A stretch of DNA of 64,000 nucleotides from Pseudomonas extremorientalis (GCF_001870465.1 NZ_MDGK01000037.1:126501-190500); one strand, 5' to 3'; positions 47,957-60,665 are shown, counted from the stretch's first letter. Program-made: numbers and translations. Notes: generated by a model from the sequence alone, not told the origin.

Positions 47957-48292
47957 TTACTGCGCTTTGCAGCCGCGCCCAATCAAATCATCGGTGGCGA
48001 CCCAGTAAACCAGGCCTTCCTCACCTTTTGTGTGAAACGCCAATTGGTCGTTGGCATACAGTACGCCCGAGGCAGCAACGTCCTGTTTGAGGCGGTAGAC
48101 CTGGTCGGAACCGCCGAGGCGTACATCCACCTCGGATTTAGCCGGGTTGGCAAAGCGCCAGTTGACCTCGGCCTTGCTGTCGCAGGTCCAGGTGGTCCAC
48201 TTGTCAGCCGTTTCGGCCTTGCCGTTGAACATGTTCATGCTGCTGCAGCCGGCCAACAAGGCCAGGGCTGCCAGGGCGAAAACGCCTTTCAT
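47957..48292 (-). CDS. MliC-like lipoprotein (C-type lysozyme inhibitor family)
   Basis: 111 aa from ATG 48292 (GAGGA upstream; a TTG two codons earlier is possible). Lipobox LLAGC at about residues 12-16. The mature domain shows the MliC pattern TWTCDSKAEVNWRF and ends with a paired Cys (GRGC). A role in resisting host lysozyme is the family expectation. It sits between pgk and fba (PA0554-like position). Confidence 0.75.
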   Translation of the reverse strand: MKGVFALAALALLAGCSSMNMFNGKAETADKWTTWTCDSKAEVNWRFANPAKSEVDVRLGGSDQVYRLKQDVAASGVLYANDQLAFHTKGEEGLVYWVATDDLIGRGCKAQ

Positions 48293-48351
48293 TGCCAATC
48301 CTCACAGGGCGACCATGGCCGCCGCTGCTGTCGGTTAGTTGATCAGACCCG

Positions 48352-48579
48352 TCAAGGGCAACCCTGTTCCTGACCGTTGGGCACGGAGTCGTATTTCTCC
48401 AGCCGTTCGTTGCCGATTCGCTTGTTGATCACCGGCATGGTTTCGGCTTGCCAGTCGGCCTGGTAGCAGCTCTTTTTCTGCCCGGGGGCAGGTTCATCTG
48501 CCGCAGACTTCGCGTTCGACGTGCTGCCGCAGCCGGCCAACAGGCCCGCTGCGATCACCAATGCCAACGATTTGATCAT
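48352..48579 (-). CDS. Small lipoprotein
   Basis: 75 aa from ATG 48579, preceded by AAGGAG. Lipobox LLAGC at about residues 13-17, then a short polar region with two further Cys (SCYQADWQAE, GCP). Conserved position between pgk and the MliC-like gene (PA0553-like). Function not known. Confidence 0.75.
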   Translation of the reverse strand: MIKSLALVIAAGLLAGCGSTSNAKSAADEPAPGQKKSCYQADWQAETMPVINKRIGNERLEKYDSVPNGQEQGCP

Positions 48580-48608
48580 GGGAATACTCCTTTTCCGGAT
48601 CACGAGCC

Positions 48609-49772
48609 TCAGCCTTTGGCTCGGGTTTCCAGCACTTCAACGGCCGGCAGTACCTTGCCCTCGACGAATTCGAGGAACGCACCGCCACCGGTAGAAATGT
48701 AGGAGATCTGCTCAGCAACGCCATATTTATCGATCGCCGCCAACGTGTCGCCGCCACCAGCGATGGAGAAGGCCGAGCTTTCGGCAATGGCGTTGGCCAG
48801 CACTTTGGTGCCGTTGCCGAACTGGTCGAATTCAAACACACCGACCGGGCCGTTCCACAGGATGGTCTGCGAAGCTTTCAGCAATTGAGCGAAGTTGGCC
48901 GCTGTTTGCGGGCCGATATCCAGGATCATGTCATCGGCGGCCACGTCAGCGATCAGCTTGACGGTGGCTTCGGCGCTTTCGGCGAATTCCTTGGCCACTA
49001 CCACGTCCACCGGCAGCGGTACGCTGACTTTGGCGGCGATGGCACGGGCCGTGTCGAGCAGGTCTGGCTCGTAGAGGGACTTGCCTACCGGGTGACCGGC
49101 GGCCGCCAGGAAGGTGTTGGCAATGCCGCCGCCGACGATCAGCTGGTTGCAGATCTGGCTCAGGCTGTTGAGCACGTCCAGCTTGGTCGACACCTTGGAA
49201 CCAGCGACGATGGCCGCCATCGGTTGGGCCGGCGCGCCCAGGGCCTTGCCCAGTGCCTCCAGCTCAGCGGCCAACAGTGGGCCAGCCGCAGCGACCTTGG
49301 CGTATTTGGCTACGCCGTGGGTGGAACCTTCGGCGCGGTGGGCGGTGCCGAAGGCGTCCATCACGAACACGTCGCACAGTGCCGCATATTGCTGGGCCAG
49401 TTCATCGCTGTTCTTTTTCTCGCCCTTGTTGAAGCGCACGTTTTCGAACAGCACGATGTCGCCGGCCTTCACGTCCACACCACCCAGGTAGTCAGCCACC
49501 AGCGGCACGTCGCGGCCCAGGGCTTTGCTCAGGTAGTCGGCCACAGGCTTGAGGCTGTTTTCGGCGGAGAACTCACCTTCGGTCGGGCGACCCAGGTGGG
49601 AGCAGACCATCACGGCCGCGCCTTTTTCCAGGGCCAGCTTGATGGTCGGCAGCGAAGCCAGGATTCGCGCATCGCTGGTGACTACACCGTCCTTGACTGG
49701 GACGTTGAGGTCTTCGCGGATCAGTACGCGCTTACCTTGCAGATCGAGGTCGGTCATCTTCAACACGGTCAT
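48609..49772 (-). CDS. pgk: Phosphoglycerate kinase
   Basis: 387 aa. Catalyses 1,3-bisphosphoglycerate + ADP to 3-phosphoglycerate + ATP. The N-terminal signature [14 protein letters not shown], hinge region and C-terminal ATP site [13 protein letters not shown] are present. It follows epd by 17 bp. Confidence 0.96.
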   Translation of the reverse strand: MTVLKMTDLDLQGKRVLIREDLNVPVKDGVVTSDARILASLPTIKLALEKGAAVMVCSHLGRPTEGEFSAENSLKPVADYLSKALGRDVPLVADYLGGVDVKAGDIVLFENVRFNKGEKKNSDELAQQYAALCDVFVMDAFGTAHRAEGSTHGVAKYAKVAAAGPLLAAELEALGKALGAPAQPMAAIVAGSKVSTKLDVLNSLSQICNQLIVGGGIANTFLAAAGHPVGKSLYEPDLLDTARAIAAKVSVPLPVDVVVAKEFAESAEATVKLIADVAADDMILDIGPQTAANFAQLLKASQTILWNGPVGVFEFDQFGNGTKVLANAIAESSAFSIAGGGDTLAAIDKYGVAEQISYISTGGGAFLEFVEGKVLPAVEVLETRAKG

Positions 49773-49789
49773 GGGTCGCAGTTCCTGAA

Positions 49790-50848
49790 TTACTGTTGAT
49801 GAGGTTGTTTAGAGGCGATGTGCAGATAATGTTCCGCAACATCCAGCATTCGGTTGGCAAACCCCCATTCGTTGTCGAACCAGGCCAGGATGTTCACCAG
49901 CCTCGGGCCGGAAACGCGGGTCTGGCTGGCATCGACAATCGCCGAATGCGGGTCATGGTTGAAATCACAGCTGGCGTGGGGCAACTCGGTGTAGGCCAGC
50001 AAGCCTTTGAGCGGGCCGCTGGTGGCGGCATCGCGCAGGATCCGGTTGACCTCCGTCGCGTCAGTATCGCTGACGGTCTGCATGGTGATGTCCAGGCAGG
50101 ACACGTTCACCGTCGGCACCCGTACGGCTTTGGCCTGGATTCGCCCGGCAAGTTCCGGCAGCAGTCGCTCGATACCCCGGGCCAGGCCGGTAGACACCGG
50201 AATCACAGACTGAAACGCAGAGCGCGTACGGCGTAGGTCCTCGTGGTGATAGGCGTCGATTACCGGCTGATCGTTCATCGCCGAGTGAATCGTGGTGATC
50301 GACACATAGTCCAGGCCGATCGCCTGATCCAGCAAGCGCAACAGCGGCACGCTGCAGTTGGTGGTACAGGAGGCGTTGGACACCAGCCGCTCATCGCCGG
50401 TCAGGCAATCCTGGTTGATGCCGTAGACGATGGTGGCGTCGACATCTGCCTCGCTGGCCATCGGCTGGGAAAACAGCACACGCGGTGCGCCGGCGTCGAG
50501 GAAACGCTGGCCATCGGCACGGGTGTGGTAGACACCGGAACATTCCAGCACCAGGTCGACGCCCAGTGCTTTCCAGTCGATGGCTTCGGGGGTGGCACTG
50601 CGCAAGACCTGCACGCAAGTGCCATTAATATGCAGACAATCGCCCTCGACCCGCACTTCGCCGGGGAAGCGGCCGTGGGTGGAGTCAAAGCGTGTCAGGT
50701 ATTCGATGCTGGCCATGTCAGCCAGGTCGTTGATTGCAACAATTTCAAACCCGGCCGTCGTCCCTCGCTCGAACAGAGCACGCAAGACGCAACGACCAAT
50801 GCGGCCGTAGCCGTTGAGTGCAACTTTGTAGGGACGCGGTTGAGGCAT
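49790..50848 (-). CDS. epd: Erythrose-4-phosphate dehydrogenase
   Basis: 352 aa from ATG 50848; 50863 is a possible earlier start. GAPDH fold: NAD motif [14 protein letters not shown] and active Cys in SNASCTTNC. Synteny with tktA and pgk (PA0551-like) supports Epd, which supplies 4-phosphoerythronate for vitamin B6 synthesis, rather than GapA. The distinction from GapA rests partly on context. Confidence 0.88.
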   Translation of the reverse strand: MPQPRPYKVALNGYGRIGRCVLRALFERGTTAGFEIVAINDLADMASIEYLTRFDSTHGRFPGEVRVEGDCLHINGTCVQVLRSATPEAIDWKALGVDLVLECSGVYHTRADGQRFLDAGAPRVLFSQPMASEADVDATIVYGINQDCLTGDERLVSNASCTTNCSVPLLRLLDQAIGLDYVSITTIHSAMNDQPVIDAYHHEDLRRTRSAFQSVIPVSTGLARGIERLLPELAGRIQAKAVRVPTVNVSCLDITMQTVSDTDATEVNRILRDAATSGPLKGLLAYTELPHASCDFNHDPHSAIVDASQTRVSGPRLVNILAWFDNEWGFANRMLDVAEHYLHIASKQPHQQ

Positions 50849-50891
50849 GGGGTTCTCGATCAAGGTGAGTTCGGTGTTGAAAGCACCATCG

Positions 50892-50960
50892 CCATCGCGG
50901 GCAAGCCCGCTCCCACATTAGACCGCGATCCAAATGTGGGAGCGGGCTTGCCCGCGATGG
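50892..50960. repeat. Variant REPIN between tktA and epd
   Basis: Outward REP pair with core GAGCGGGCTTGCCCGCGAT instead of the common GAGGGGGCTTGCCCCCGAT. The changes are paired, so both hairpins are kept. It represents a sequence sub-class. Confidence 0.9.
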
Positions 50961-50986
50961 CGCCAGTACAGACAACGCAGACTGAC

Positions 50987-52984
50987 TTAGTCTTCCAGCA
51001 GCTCTTCAGCCTGGCCCAGGATGTTTTCCAGGGTGAAGCCGAACTCTTCGAACAACGCTGGCGCCGGCGCCGACTCACCGTAGGTGGTCATGCCGATCAC
51101 GCGGCCTTCCAGGCCCACGTACTTGTACCAGTAGTCGGCGTGAGCCGCTTCGATGGCGATACGCGCGCTGACCTGCAACGGCAATACCGACTGCTTGTAG
51201 CCGGCGTCCTGGGCTTCGAACACGCTGGTGCACGGCATCGACACCACGCGCACGTTGCGGCCCTGGGCGGTCAGCTTGTCGTACGCCTGCACGGTCAGGC
51301 CCACTTCGGAACCGGTGGAGATCAGGATCAGTTCCGGCTCGCCGATGCAATCCTTGAGCACGTAGCCGCCACGGCTGATGTCGGCGATCTGCGCGTCGGT
51401 ACGCACCTGGTGCTGCAGGTTCTGACGCGAGAAGATCAGCGCCGATGGGCCGTCCTTGCGCTCGATGGCGTGCTTCCAGGCCACGGCGGATTCCACCGCG
51501 TCGGCTGGGCGCCAGCAATCCAGGTTCGGCGTGGTGCGCAGGCTGGTCAGTTGCTCGACCGGCTGGTGCGTCGGGCCGTCTTCGCCCAGGCCGATGGAGT
51601 CGTGGGTGTACACGTGGATCACGCGTTTCTTCATCAGCGCAGCCATGCGTACGGCGTTGCGGGCGTATTCCATGAACATCAGGAAGGTCGCGCCGTAAGG
51701 CACCAGGCCGCCGTGCAGTGACACGCCGTTCATGATGGCGCTCATGCCGAACTCACGCACGCCGTAGTACATGTAGTTGCCGCTGGCGTCTTCCGCCGAG
51801 ACACCTTTGCAGCCTTTCCACAGGGTCAGGTTGGAACCGGCCAGGTCAGCCGAACCGCCGAGGATCTCTGGCAGCAACGGACCGAAGGCGTTCAGGGTGT
51901 TCTGGCTGGCTTTACGGCTGGCGATGGTCTCGCCCTTGGCCGCGACTTCGGCGATGTAGGCCGAGGCTTTTTCCGAGAAGTCGGCAGGCAGGTCGCCGGC
52001 CAGGCGACGCACCAGCTCGTTGGCCAGCTCAGGGAATTCGGCGGAGTAGGCCGCGAAGCGCTGGTCCCACTCGGCTTCGGTGGCCAGGCCTTTTTCCTTG
52101 GCGCTCCACTCAGCGTAGATGTCAGCCGGGATTTCGAACGGGCCGTGGTTCCACTTCAGGGCCTCACGGGTCAGGGCGATTTCCGCGTCACCCAGTGGGG
52201 CGCCGTGGCAGTCTTCTTTACCCTGCTTGTTCGGCGAACCGAAGCCAATGGTGGTCTTGCAGCAGATCAGGGTCGGCTGCGCGCTCTTGCGGGCGGTGTC
52301 GATGGCGGTCTTGATCTCTTCCGGATCGTGACCGTCGACGTTGCGGATCACCTGCCAGTTATAGGCTTCGAAACGCTTCGGGGTGTCGTCGGTGAACCAG
52401 CCTTCGACTTCGCCGTCGATGGAGATGCCGTTGTCGTCGTAGAAGGCAATCAACTTGCCCAGGCCCAGGGTGCCGGCCAGGGACGCGACTTCATGGGAAA
52501 TGCCTTCCATCATGCAGCCATCACCCAGGAATACGTAGGTGTGGTGGTCGACGATGTCGTGGCCAGGACGGTTGAACTGCGCGCCCAGGACTTTTTCAGC
52601 CAGCGCGAAGCCTACGGCGTTGGCCAGGCCTTGGCCCAGGGGACCGGTGGTGGTCTCGACGCCTGGGGTGTAGCCGAATTCCGGGTGGCCCGGGGTGCGA
52701 CTGTGCAGCTGGCGGAAGCTCTTGAGGTCGTCGATGGTGACGTCGTAGCCGGTCAGGTGCAGCAGCGAGTAGATCAGCATCGAGCCATGACCGTTGGACA
52801 GCACGAAGCGGTCACGGTCGGCGAACGACGGGTTGCTCGGGTTGTGTTTCAGGTAGTCACGCCAAAGTACTTCGGCGATATCCGCCATGCCCATCGGGGC
52901 ACCGGGATGGCCGCTGTTGGCTTTTTGCACGGCATCCATGCTGAGGGCACGAATGGCGTTGGCACGCTCACGACGGCTGGGCAT
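50987..52984 (-). CDS. tktA: Transketolase
   Basis: 665 aa from ATG 52984 (CAGGAG upstream); the longer frame to 53110 is not supported. It transfers C2 units in the pentose phosphate pathway. Thiamine-diphosphate motif [38 protein letters not shown] and N-terminal [11 protein letters not shown] are clear. Divergent from the ArsR-methyltransferase gene. Confidence 0.96.
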   Translation of the reverse strand: MPSRRERANAIRALSMDAVQKANSGHPGAPMGMADIAEVLWRDYLKHNPSNPSFADRDRFVLSNGHGSMLIYSLLHLTGYDVTIDDLKSFRQLHSRTPGHPEFGYTPGVETTTGPLGQGLANAVGFALAEKVLGAQFNRPGHDIVDHHTYVFLGDGCMMEGISHEVASLAGTLGLGKLIAFYDDNGISIDGEVEGWFTDDTPKRFEAYNWQVIRNVDGHDPEEIKTAIDTARKSAQPTLICCKTTIGFGSPNKQGKEDCHGAPLGDAEIALTREALKWNHGPFEIPADIYAEWSAKEKGLATEAEWDQRFAAYSAEFPELANELVRRLAGDLPADFSEKASAYIAEVAAKGETIASRKASQNTLNAFGPLLPEILGGSADLAGSNLTLWKGCKGVSAEDASGNYMYYGVREFGMSAIMNGVSLHGGLVPYGATFLMFMEYARNAVRMAALMKKRVIHVYTHDSIGLGEDGPTHQPVEQLTSLRTTPNLDCWRPADAVESAVAWKHAIERKDGPSALIFSRQNLQHQVRTDAQIADISRGGYVLKDCIGEPELILISTGSEVGLTVQAYDKLTAQGRNVRVVSMPCTSVFEAQDAGYKQSVLPLQVSARIAIEAAHADYWYKYVGLEGRVIGMTTYGESAPAPALFEEFGFTLENILGQAEELLED

Positions 52985-53144
52985 CGCTGATCTCCTGAGG
53001 TTTGAATATAAAAGAAACGGAAAAAAGGACCGGCATTTTCCCTCAGCCACCGCCTGCGGGCAATGACAGATAGTCACTTGAGGAGGTTTTTCCTGTGCTT
53101 TGGGCGTCAATACCTTGCAGAACCCTTTAAGCGGTTCGTCTAAA

Positions 53145-53205
53145 GGTTATAGCGACTGCTTATAACCGCCACTTATCGACCAATATCAAAACTTTTTGAT
53201 ATTGG
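53145..53205. promoter_or_regulatory. Two inverted repeats in the tktA-ArsR/metK control region
   Basis: A perfect 12-bp inverted repeat CCAATATCAAAA (53180-53191) / TTTTGATATTGG (53194-53205) with a 2-nt centre lies 40 bp before the ArsR-type gene. Just upstream, GGTTATA (53145-53151) and TATAACC (53161-53167) form a second inverted repeat. The first has the form of an ArsR-family operator and probably serves autoregulation. Confidence 0.7.
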
Positions 53206-53245
53206 CCTTGCGGGGACGCCCACCCGTCACTAGACTGCTGGCCTT

Positions 53246-54241
53246 ATGAATATACCCATGCCCTCACTGCGCCCCGACGACGGCGATGAACTGGCAGCCT
53301 TGTGCAAGGCCGCTGGCGACCCGTTGCGTTTGAACGTGTTGCGCGCACTGGCCAACGATTCCTTTGGCGTGCTGGAGCTGGCGCAGATCTTCGCCATCGG
53401 TCAGTCCGGCATGAGCCACCACCTGAAGGTATTGGCCCAGGCCGAGCTGGTGGCGACCCGCCGTGAAGGCAATGCGATTTTCTATCGGCGCGCCCTGCCC
53501 CACACCGAGCTGCTGGGCGGCAAGCTGCACGCCGCGCTGCTCGAAGAAGTGGACAGCCTGAACCTGCCGGTCGACGTGCAATCGCGCATCGGCCAGGTCC
53601 ACGGGCAGCGCGCCGCCGCCAGCCAGGACTTTTTCGCGCGGGTAGCAGAGAAGTTTCGCGCCCAGCAGGACCTGATCGCAGGTCTGGCTCAATACCGCGA
53701 CAGCGTACTGGCGCTGCTGGACAAGCTGAGCTTCAGTGATGAGGCCACGGCCCTGGAAGTCGGCCCGGGTGACGGCGGTTTCCTGCCGGAACTGGCGCGG
53801 CGCTTTCACCAGGTCACGGCACTGGACAACAGCCCGGCGATGCTCGACCTGGCACGCCAGCTCTGCGAGCGCGAGTCGCTGGGCAATGTCCGCCTGCAAC
53901 TGGCCGACGCACTGAGCAGCACGACAATCAAGGCGGACTGCGTGGTGCTGAATATGGTCTTGCACCATTTCGCCGCCCCCGCCGAGGCCCTCAAGCAAAT
54001 GGCCGGGCTGCTGCACCCCGGCGGTAGCCTGTTGGTTACGGATTTATGCAGCCACAACCAGAATTGGGCCAGGGAGGCCTGCGGTGATCTCTGGTTGGGT
54101 TTTGAACAGGATGACCTGGCCCGTTGGGCCACCGCTGCGGGACTCGTTCCCGGGGATAGCCTCTATGTAGGTTTACGCAATGGTTTCCAGATCCAGGTCC
54201 GCCATTTTCAGCGGCCGGCTGGCGACACTCACCATCGGTAA
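53246..54241 (+). CDS. ArsR-type HTH fused to a SAM methyltransferase domain
   Basis: 331 aa. Residues about 10-100 are an ArsR winged helix ([42 protein letters not shown]); residues about 140-320 are a class I methyltransferase ([28 protein letters not shown]). It adjoins metK as in other pseudomonads (PA0547-like). The SAM-fold domain may act as the sensor for SAM or S-adenosylhomocysteine rather than as an enzyme (inference). No metal-binding CxC motif is visible. Confidence 0.85.
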   Translation: MNIPMPSLRPDDGDELAALCKAAGDPLRLNVLRALANDSFGVLELAQIFAIGQSGMSHHLKVLAQAELVATRREGNAIFYRRALPHTELLGGKLHAALLEEVDSLNLPVDVQSRIGQVHGQRAAASQDFFARVAEKFRAQQDLIAGLAQYRDSVLALLDKLSFSDEATALEVGPGDGGFLPELARRFHQVTALDNSPAMLDLARQLCERESLGNVRLQLADALSSTTIKADCVVLNMVLHHFAAPAEALKQMAGLLHPGGSLLVTDLCSHNQNWAREACGDLWLGFEQDDLARWATAAGLVPGDSLYVGLRNGFQIQVRHFQRPAGDTHHR

Positions 54242-54260
54242 ATATCAGGAAAACATCGAG

Positions 54261-55451
54261 ATGAGCGAATACTCCCTTTTCACCTCCGAGTCCGTGTCTG
54301 AAGGGCATCCGGACAAAATCGCCGACCAGATTTCTGATGCGGTGCTGGACGCCATCATTGCTGAAGACAAGTTCGCCCGTGTGGCGTGCGAGACCCTGGT
54401 GAAAACCGGTGTAGCGATCATCGCTGGCGAAGTGACCACCACCGCCTGGGTTGATCTGGAGCAGCTGGTTCGTGATGTGATCACCGACATCGGCTACAAC
54501 AGTTCCGACGTCGGCTTCGACGGTGCGACCTGCGGCGTGATGAACATCATCGGCAAGCAGTCCCCGGACATCAACCAGGGTGTAGACCGCGCCAAGCCGG
54601 AAGACCAGGGCGCCGGCGACCAGGGCCTGATGTTCGGCTACGCCAGCAACGAAACCGACGTGTTGATGCCAGCACCGATCACCTTCTCGCACCAGCTTGT
54701 GCAGCGTCAGGCAGAAGCCCGCAAATCCGGTCTGCTGCCGTGGCTGCGCCCTGACGCCAAGTCCCAGGTGACCTGCCGTTACGAAGGCGGCAAGGTCGTG
54801 GGTATCGACGCGGTTGTACTGTCGACCCAGCACAACCCAGACGTGTCCTACGCCGACCTGCGCGAAGGCGTGATGGAGCTGATCGTCAAGCACGTGCTGC
54901 CGGCCGAACTGCTGAGCAAGGACACCCAGTTCCACATCAACCCGACAGGCCAGTTCATCATCGGTGGCCCGGTAGGCGACTGCGGCCTGACCGGTCGCAA
55001 GATCATCGTCGACAGCTACGGCGGCATGGCCCGTCACGGCGGCGGCGCGTTCTCGGGTAAAGACCCGTCCAAGGTTGACCGCTCGGCAGCCTACGCGGGT
55101 CGTTACGTGGCAAAGAATATCGTCGCGGCCGGCCTGGCCGAGCGCTGCGAGATCCAGGTTTCCTACGCTATCGGCGTGGCCCAGCCTACGTCGATCTCGC
55201 TGAATACCTTCGGCACCGGCAAGATCAGCGACGACAAGATCGTCAAGCTGGTGCGTGAGGTCTTCGACCTGCGCCCTTACGCGATCACCACCATGCTCGA
55301 CCTGCTGCACCCGATGTACCAGGAAACCGCAGCGTACGGTCACTTCGGCCGTACCCCTGCGCAGAAGACTGTCGGCGACGACACCTTCACCACCTTCACC
55401 TGGGAAAAAACCGACCGCGCCAACGACCTGCGTACCGCCGCCGGCCTGTAA
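54261..55451 (+). CDS. metK: S-adenosylmethionine synthetase
   Basis: 396 aa from ATG 54261, with CAGGA upstream. Makes SAM from methionine and ATP. Signatures [28 protein letters not shown] and [20 protein letters not shown] are present. It starts 19 bp after the ArsR-methyltransferase gene, likely as one operon, and is followed by an intrinsic terminator. Confidence 0.97.
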   Translation: MSEYSLFTSESVSEGHPDKIADQISDAVLDAIIAEDKFARVACETLVKTGVAIIAGEVTTTAWVDLEQLVRDVITDIGYNSSDVGFDGATCGVMNIIGKQSPDINQGVDRAKPEDQGAGDQGLMFGYASNETDVLMPAPITFSHQLVQRQAEARKSGLLPWLRPDAKSQVTCRYEGGKVVGIDAVVLSTQHNPDVSYADLREGVMELIVKHVLPAELLSKDTQFHINPTGQFIIGGPVGDCGLTGRKIIVDSYGGMARHGGGAFSGKDPSKVDRSAAYAGRYVAKNIVAAGLAERCEIQVSYAIGVAQPTSISLNTFGTGKISDDKIVKLVREVFDLRPYAITTMLDLLHPMYQETAAYGHFGRTPAQKTVGDDTFTTFTWEKTDRANDLRTAAGL

Positions 55452-55466
55452 ACGCTCAAGGTGCAC

Positions 55467-55502
55467 AAAAGCCCCGCCAGGTTCGCCTGGCGGGGCTTTT
55501 TA
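55467..55502 (+). terminator. Intrinsic terminator of metK
   Basis: AAAAGCCCCGCCAGG, loop TTCG, then CCTGGCGGGGCTTTTT. Long GC stem with flanking A and T runs, so it can work on both strands. Confidence 0.95.
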
Positions 55503-55670
55503 TTGCATCGCACTTTGCGCGCCCCCTCACACTTTTGGATCCAAAGCTTGCAGGCCCAATGATGGCCCTCTAGAATCCGCGCCCTCTCGGGCCTCTCACC
55601 TTATTTGGATATTGCCCTGCGCCAGCCCGGGATTCCCAAGCGCGCAGGCAATCGAACATTGAGGTTTTTC

Positions 55671-56021
55671 ATGCGCATCTCCACGCTCGCCCCTGCCGCC
55701 CTTCTGCTCAGCCTGTTCGCCCTGCCGGCCCACGCCGCCGACCTGAGCGCACTGAGCGGTGCCCTGAGCTCGCAGCTCGGTGGCGGCAATTCCGGCGACT
55801 GCCAGAAGCAAGCCGCAGACCTGCAAACCAAGATCGATGCAGCCGAAGCCCAGAAGGACACCTTGAAAGTGAAGGCTTTCAAAGCCGCTCAAGACCAGAT
55901 CAACAAAGGCTGTGACAAACTTTCCCAAGCGCAGGCCAAAGCCGATGCCAAGCAACAAACACAGGAAGCCAAGGCTGATAAACCTGACGCGGTGAAAGCC
56001 CTGGGCGGCCTGTTCAAGTAA
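55671..56021 (+). CDS. Small exported coiled protein, DUF1090-like
   Basis: 116 aa. Signal peptide up to LPAHAAD. Two Cys are separated by exactly 36 residues (DCQKQ ... NKGC), followed by a charged helical tail (QAQAKADAKQQTQEAK) ending in ALGGLFK. The same C-x36-C spacing occurs in the DUF1090 protein at 57826, on the other side of ligB. GAGG precedes the ATG. Confidence 0.75.
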   Translation: MRISTLAPAALLLSLFALPAHAADLSALSGALSSQLGGGNSGDCQKQAADLQTKIDAAEAQKDTLKVKAFKAAQDQINKGCDKLSQAQAKADAKQQTQEAKADKPDAVKALGGLFK

Positions 56022-56036
56022 ACAGAAACACCCGGT

Positions 56037-56067
56037 AAAAAGCCCCGCGCTGTCGGGGCTTTTTTGT
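56037..56067 (+). terminator. Intrinsic terminator
   Basis: AAAAAGCCCCG, short loop CGCTGT, CGGGGCTTTTTT, behind the 55671 gene and before ligB. Confidence 0.93.
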
Positions 56068-56086
56068 GGCCGCTGGGTTCCATTAG

Positions 56087-57781
<1,695 letters not shown>

Positions 57782-57825
57782 ACCCCGCTGCCCCCCGCCA
57801 TCAGATTGCGACTTTGGAGCCCCAC

Positions 57826-58221
57826 ATGAAATTTCTAGCCCCTTTTGCCTTGCTGACCGTCGCAAGCTTCATGACCACACCGTTGCTGGCCGCTGAACAA
57901 GCCGCCCCCCTCACCGGCTGCGCCGCCAAACGCCAAGCCATCAGCACCCAGATCGAACAAGCCAAGGCCCACGGCAACAGCGCGCAACAAGCCGGCCTGG
58001 AAAAAGCCCTGAGTGAAGTCACCGCCAACTGCACCGACGCATCCCTGAAGAAAGAGCGTGAAAACAAGGTACTCGACGCCAAGCACGAAGTCAGCCGCCG
58101 TCAGGCCGACCTCGACAAGGCCATGAAAAAAGGCGACGCGGACAAGATCAACAAGCGTAAGGACAAGCTCGCCGAGTCCCGCAAGGAACTGCAGGACGCG
58201 GTGGAAGAACTCGACCAGTAA
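57826..58221 (+). CDS. DUF1090 family periplasmic protein (YqjC-like)
   Basis: 131 aa. Signal peptide up to TPLLAAE. Mature part C-x36-C (GCAAKR ... TANC) and then a long charged helix (KKERENKVLDAKHEVSRRQADLDKAMKKGDADKINKRKDKLAESRKELQDAVEEL). This matches DUF1090/YqjC. Function unknown. It lies 44 bp after ligB on the same strand. Confidence 0.87.
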   Translation: MKFLAPFALLTVASFMTTPLLAAEQAAPLTGCAAKRQAISTQIEQAKAHGNSAQQAGLEKALSEVTANCTDASLKKERENKVLDAKHEVSRRQADLDKAMKKGDADKINKRKDKLAESRKELQDAVEELDQ

Positions 58222-58227
58222 AACCGG

Positions 58228-58677
58228 TCAGTGGTCCCGGAACTGTTTATGGCAGGCGCTGCAGGCATCTTCGACTTTCTGCACGGCCGGCCCCAGGTTA
58301 CTGGCCTTGTAGGGCTGCACCTGGCTGGCGGTCACCAATTCGCCGGTGGCCGCTTCAAGGTTGCGGGCCAGTTGCTGGAATTGCGCCTGTTTCTGCCAGA
58401 CATCGTCCTTGGCGCTGGTGTTATCTTCTTCGCGCACGCTTGGGAAATGTTTCCAAGGCTCATGGGACAAGGCGTCGAGCTTGACCGCACCCTCGGCAAA
58501 CTTGGCGCCGTCAAACGGGATGCGCCCGCGCAACATGCCGCCCAGGTCTTCGCCGGTCTTGAGCATCTGTTTGAAGATTGCCTTGCGCTGGCCCAGCGGC
58601 GAATTCGGATCAACACCGCCGCAGGCGGACAGGGCCAGGCAGGCCAGCAGTACAACAGTCAGTCGTTTAAAAGTCAT
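58228..58677 (-). CDS. Cytochrome c'-like lipoprotein
   Basis: 149 aa from ATG 58677. Lipobox LSAC near residue 18, then a four-helix-type sequence ending in the haem motif CSACHKQFRDH, the C-terminal position typical of cytochromes c' (cytochrome_C_2). It would bind one haem in the periplasm, anchored by lipid. Convergent with the DUF1090 gene. Confidence 0.85.
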   Translation of the reverse strand: MTFKRLTVVLLACLALSACGGVDPNSPLGQRKAIFKQMLKTGEDLGGMLRGRIPFDGAKFAEGAVKLDALSHEPWKHFPSVREEDNTSAKDDVWQKQAQFQQLARNLEAATGELVTASQVQPYKASNLGPAVQKVEDACSACHKQFRDH

Positions 58678-58806
58678 GGTGGCTTCGAGGTCACGGGAAA
58701 CGGCGGCCAGTATCCTCGCCCCACCCACAAAGACCAATAGCCCTATTAATAATAAGGGTTGCCCGAAGGTGTTACAGCGCGGGCAATCGCTTCAGGAAGT
58801 GTTTGT

Positions 58807-59991
58807 ATGTATGTCATGTCGAAACGCTGGAGCCACCGCCTGGCGTGGGCTCTGCCGATGATCGTGCTGCTGGCCGGCTGCGATGCGGGTAAAGAAGCAG
58901 CCAAAGATGAAACTTCCAAGCCTCACGCCGTCGCGACCTATGTCAGCGCGCCGTGGGAAGCGCTACCCGCAGTATCCGACAACGATTTGCTGGCCGGTTT
59001 TGAATCCTGGCGCAGCGCCTGCCAACGCCTCAAGGCCGACCCGGTCTGGGGCGCGACCTGCGCAGCCGCCGCTACGGTGCCCGCCAATGCCGTGGCCGTG
59101 CGCGGGTTTCTCAAGGAGCGCCTGGATGTGTTCGGCCTGCGTTCGGCCGACAACACCCCGAACGGCTTGATCACCGGTTACTACGAACCGGTCTACCCCG
59201 GCAGCCTGACCAAAACCGCCAAAGCCAACGTGCCGGTGTATGGCGTACCGGACGACCTGATCATCGTTAACCTGGAAAGCATCTACCCCGAACTCAAGGG
59301 CAAACGCCTGCGCGGTCGCCTGGAAGGTCGCGTACTCAAGCCCTACGACGACGCCAGTGCCATCAATGGCCAAGGTTCCACGGCCAAACCGATTGCCTGG
59401 CTGACTGACCCGATGGACCTGCAATTCCTGCAAATCCAGGGCTCAGGCCGGATCCAACTGGCCGGAGGGCGCCAACTGCGCGTCGGTTATGGTGACCAGA
59501 ATGGCTACCCCTATCGCCCCATCGGCCGCTGGTTGGTGGAGCAAGGGCAGTTGAAGAAAGAAGATGTGACCATGAGCGCCATCAGCGCCTGGGCCAAGGC
59601 CAACCCGCAGCGCATCCCGGAACTGCTGGCGAGCAACCCCAGCTACGTCTTCTTCAGCGCCCGCCCCGACAGTAACGAAGGCCCGCGCGGTTCGTTGAAC
59701 GTGCCGTTGACCGCAGGCTACAGTGTGGCGGTGGATCGCAAGGTGATTCCACTGGGCAGCCTGCTGTGGCTATCGACTTCCAAACCGGACGGTTCACCCA
59801 TCACAAGGCCCGTCGCCGCCCAGGACACCGGCGGTGCGATCACGGGCGAAGTGCGCGCTGACCTGTTCTGGGGCACCGGCGACGCAGCGGGAGAATTGGC
59901 GGGCAACATGAAACAGCAGGGGCAGATCTGGATGCTGTGGCCCAAGGGCGCAGCACTGCCGCATGTACCGGATGCACCTAGCGGGACCTGA
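58807..59991 (+). CDS. mltA: Membrane-bound lytic murein transglycosylase A
   Basis: 394 aa from ATG 58807 (AGGAAG upstream; 58816 is possible). Lipobox LLAGC at about residues 20-24. MltA barrel with LITGYYEP and QIQGSGRIQL, and C-terminal 3D domain AAQDTGGAITGEVRADLFWG with the three conserved Asp. Cleaves peptidoglycan from the outer membrane. Confidence 0.95.
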   Translation: MYVMSKRWSHRLAWALPMIVLLAGCDAGKEAAKDETSKPHAVATYVSAPWEALPAVSDNDLLAGFESWRSACQRLKADPVWGATCAAAATVPANAVAVRGFLKERLDVFGLRSADNTPNGLITGYYEPVYPGSLTKTAKANVPVYGVPDDLIIVNLESIYPELKGKRLRGRLEGRVLKPYDDASAINGQGSTAKPIAWLTDPMDLQFLQIQGSGRIQLAGGRQLRVGYGDQNGYPYRPIGRWLVEQGQLKKEDVTMSAISAWAKANPQRIPELLASNPSYVFFSARPDSNEGPRGSLNVPLTAGYSVAVDRKVIPLGSLLWLSTSKPDGSPITRPVAAQDTGGAITGEVRADLFWGTGDAAGELAGNMKQQGQIWMLWPKGAALPHVPDAPSGT

Positions 59992-60077
59992 AAACGCTTT
60001 GCCAAAATCGGTTCATTGGGATGGACAAGCGCGCTCACCACAAGACGCGCGCTCACCAAAAAGCCCATATTTAACCG

Positions 60078-60467
60078 TCAGATCGAGACAAAGAAGAAAC
60101 TCGCAATCAACGCCATCCCCACAAACCACACCAGCGAACGCAGCATCGCCCAGTCCGCCAGGTAACAGATGATGTACAGCAGGCGGCTGGTGATAAACAG
60201 CACAGCCAGCACATTGATGGTCACCAATTCGGCCGTACCGGCCAGGTGCGCGATGATCACTGCAGCCGCAAACGCCGGCGTGACTTCAAAGCTATTGAGC
60301 TGCGCACTATGCGCACGCTTGGCAAACCCTTCGAGGGTGTCCAGGAACGCCCGGGGGTCGTGGTTCTGCCGTGGCCCGAACTTGCCACCACTGAACTTGG
60401 CCACACCTGTACACAGATAAGGCAGGAAAATTGCGATCAACACACACCAGAAGGCCACCGTCATCAC
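60078..60467 (-). CDS. MAPEG family membrane protein
   Basis: 129 aa with four hydrophobic segments. Pattern FGPRQNHDPRAFLDTLEGFAKRAHSAQLNSFEVTPAFAAAVI is typical of bacterial MAPEG proteins (related to eicosanoid and glutathione enzymes). Substrate unknown. The ~200 bp upstream is AT-rich and probably holds its promoter. Confidence 0.87.
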   Translation of the reverse strand: MMTVAFWCVLIAIFLPYLCTGVAKFSGGKFGPRQNHDPRAFLDTLEGFAKRAHSAQLNSFEVTPAFAAAVIIAHLAGTAELVTINVLAVLFITSRLLYIICYLADWAMLRSLVWFVGMALIASFFFVSI

Positions 60468-60665
60468 TGATTCCTTTTTTAATTTTGTTTTAAGTTTTAA
60501 ACAGAAATTAGAGTTTTAGCACTAAACCTGTAAAACCGCACCCACCGCTATGAACCGCCACGTCCGGAAAGGTTCTATCGGTGATTTGTCCCCCCCCTGC
60601 AACATCGTGCCGCTGTTGCGGTCCATCCCCCATCAACGCTCTCCCCCACCTTCCAAGGACCCCGG

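Noticed and set aside
53246..54241. Arsenic resistance regulator
   Set aside because: The HTH is ArsR-like, but no metal-binding cysteine motif and no ars genes are present, and the gene adjoins metK.
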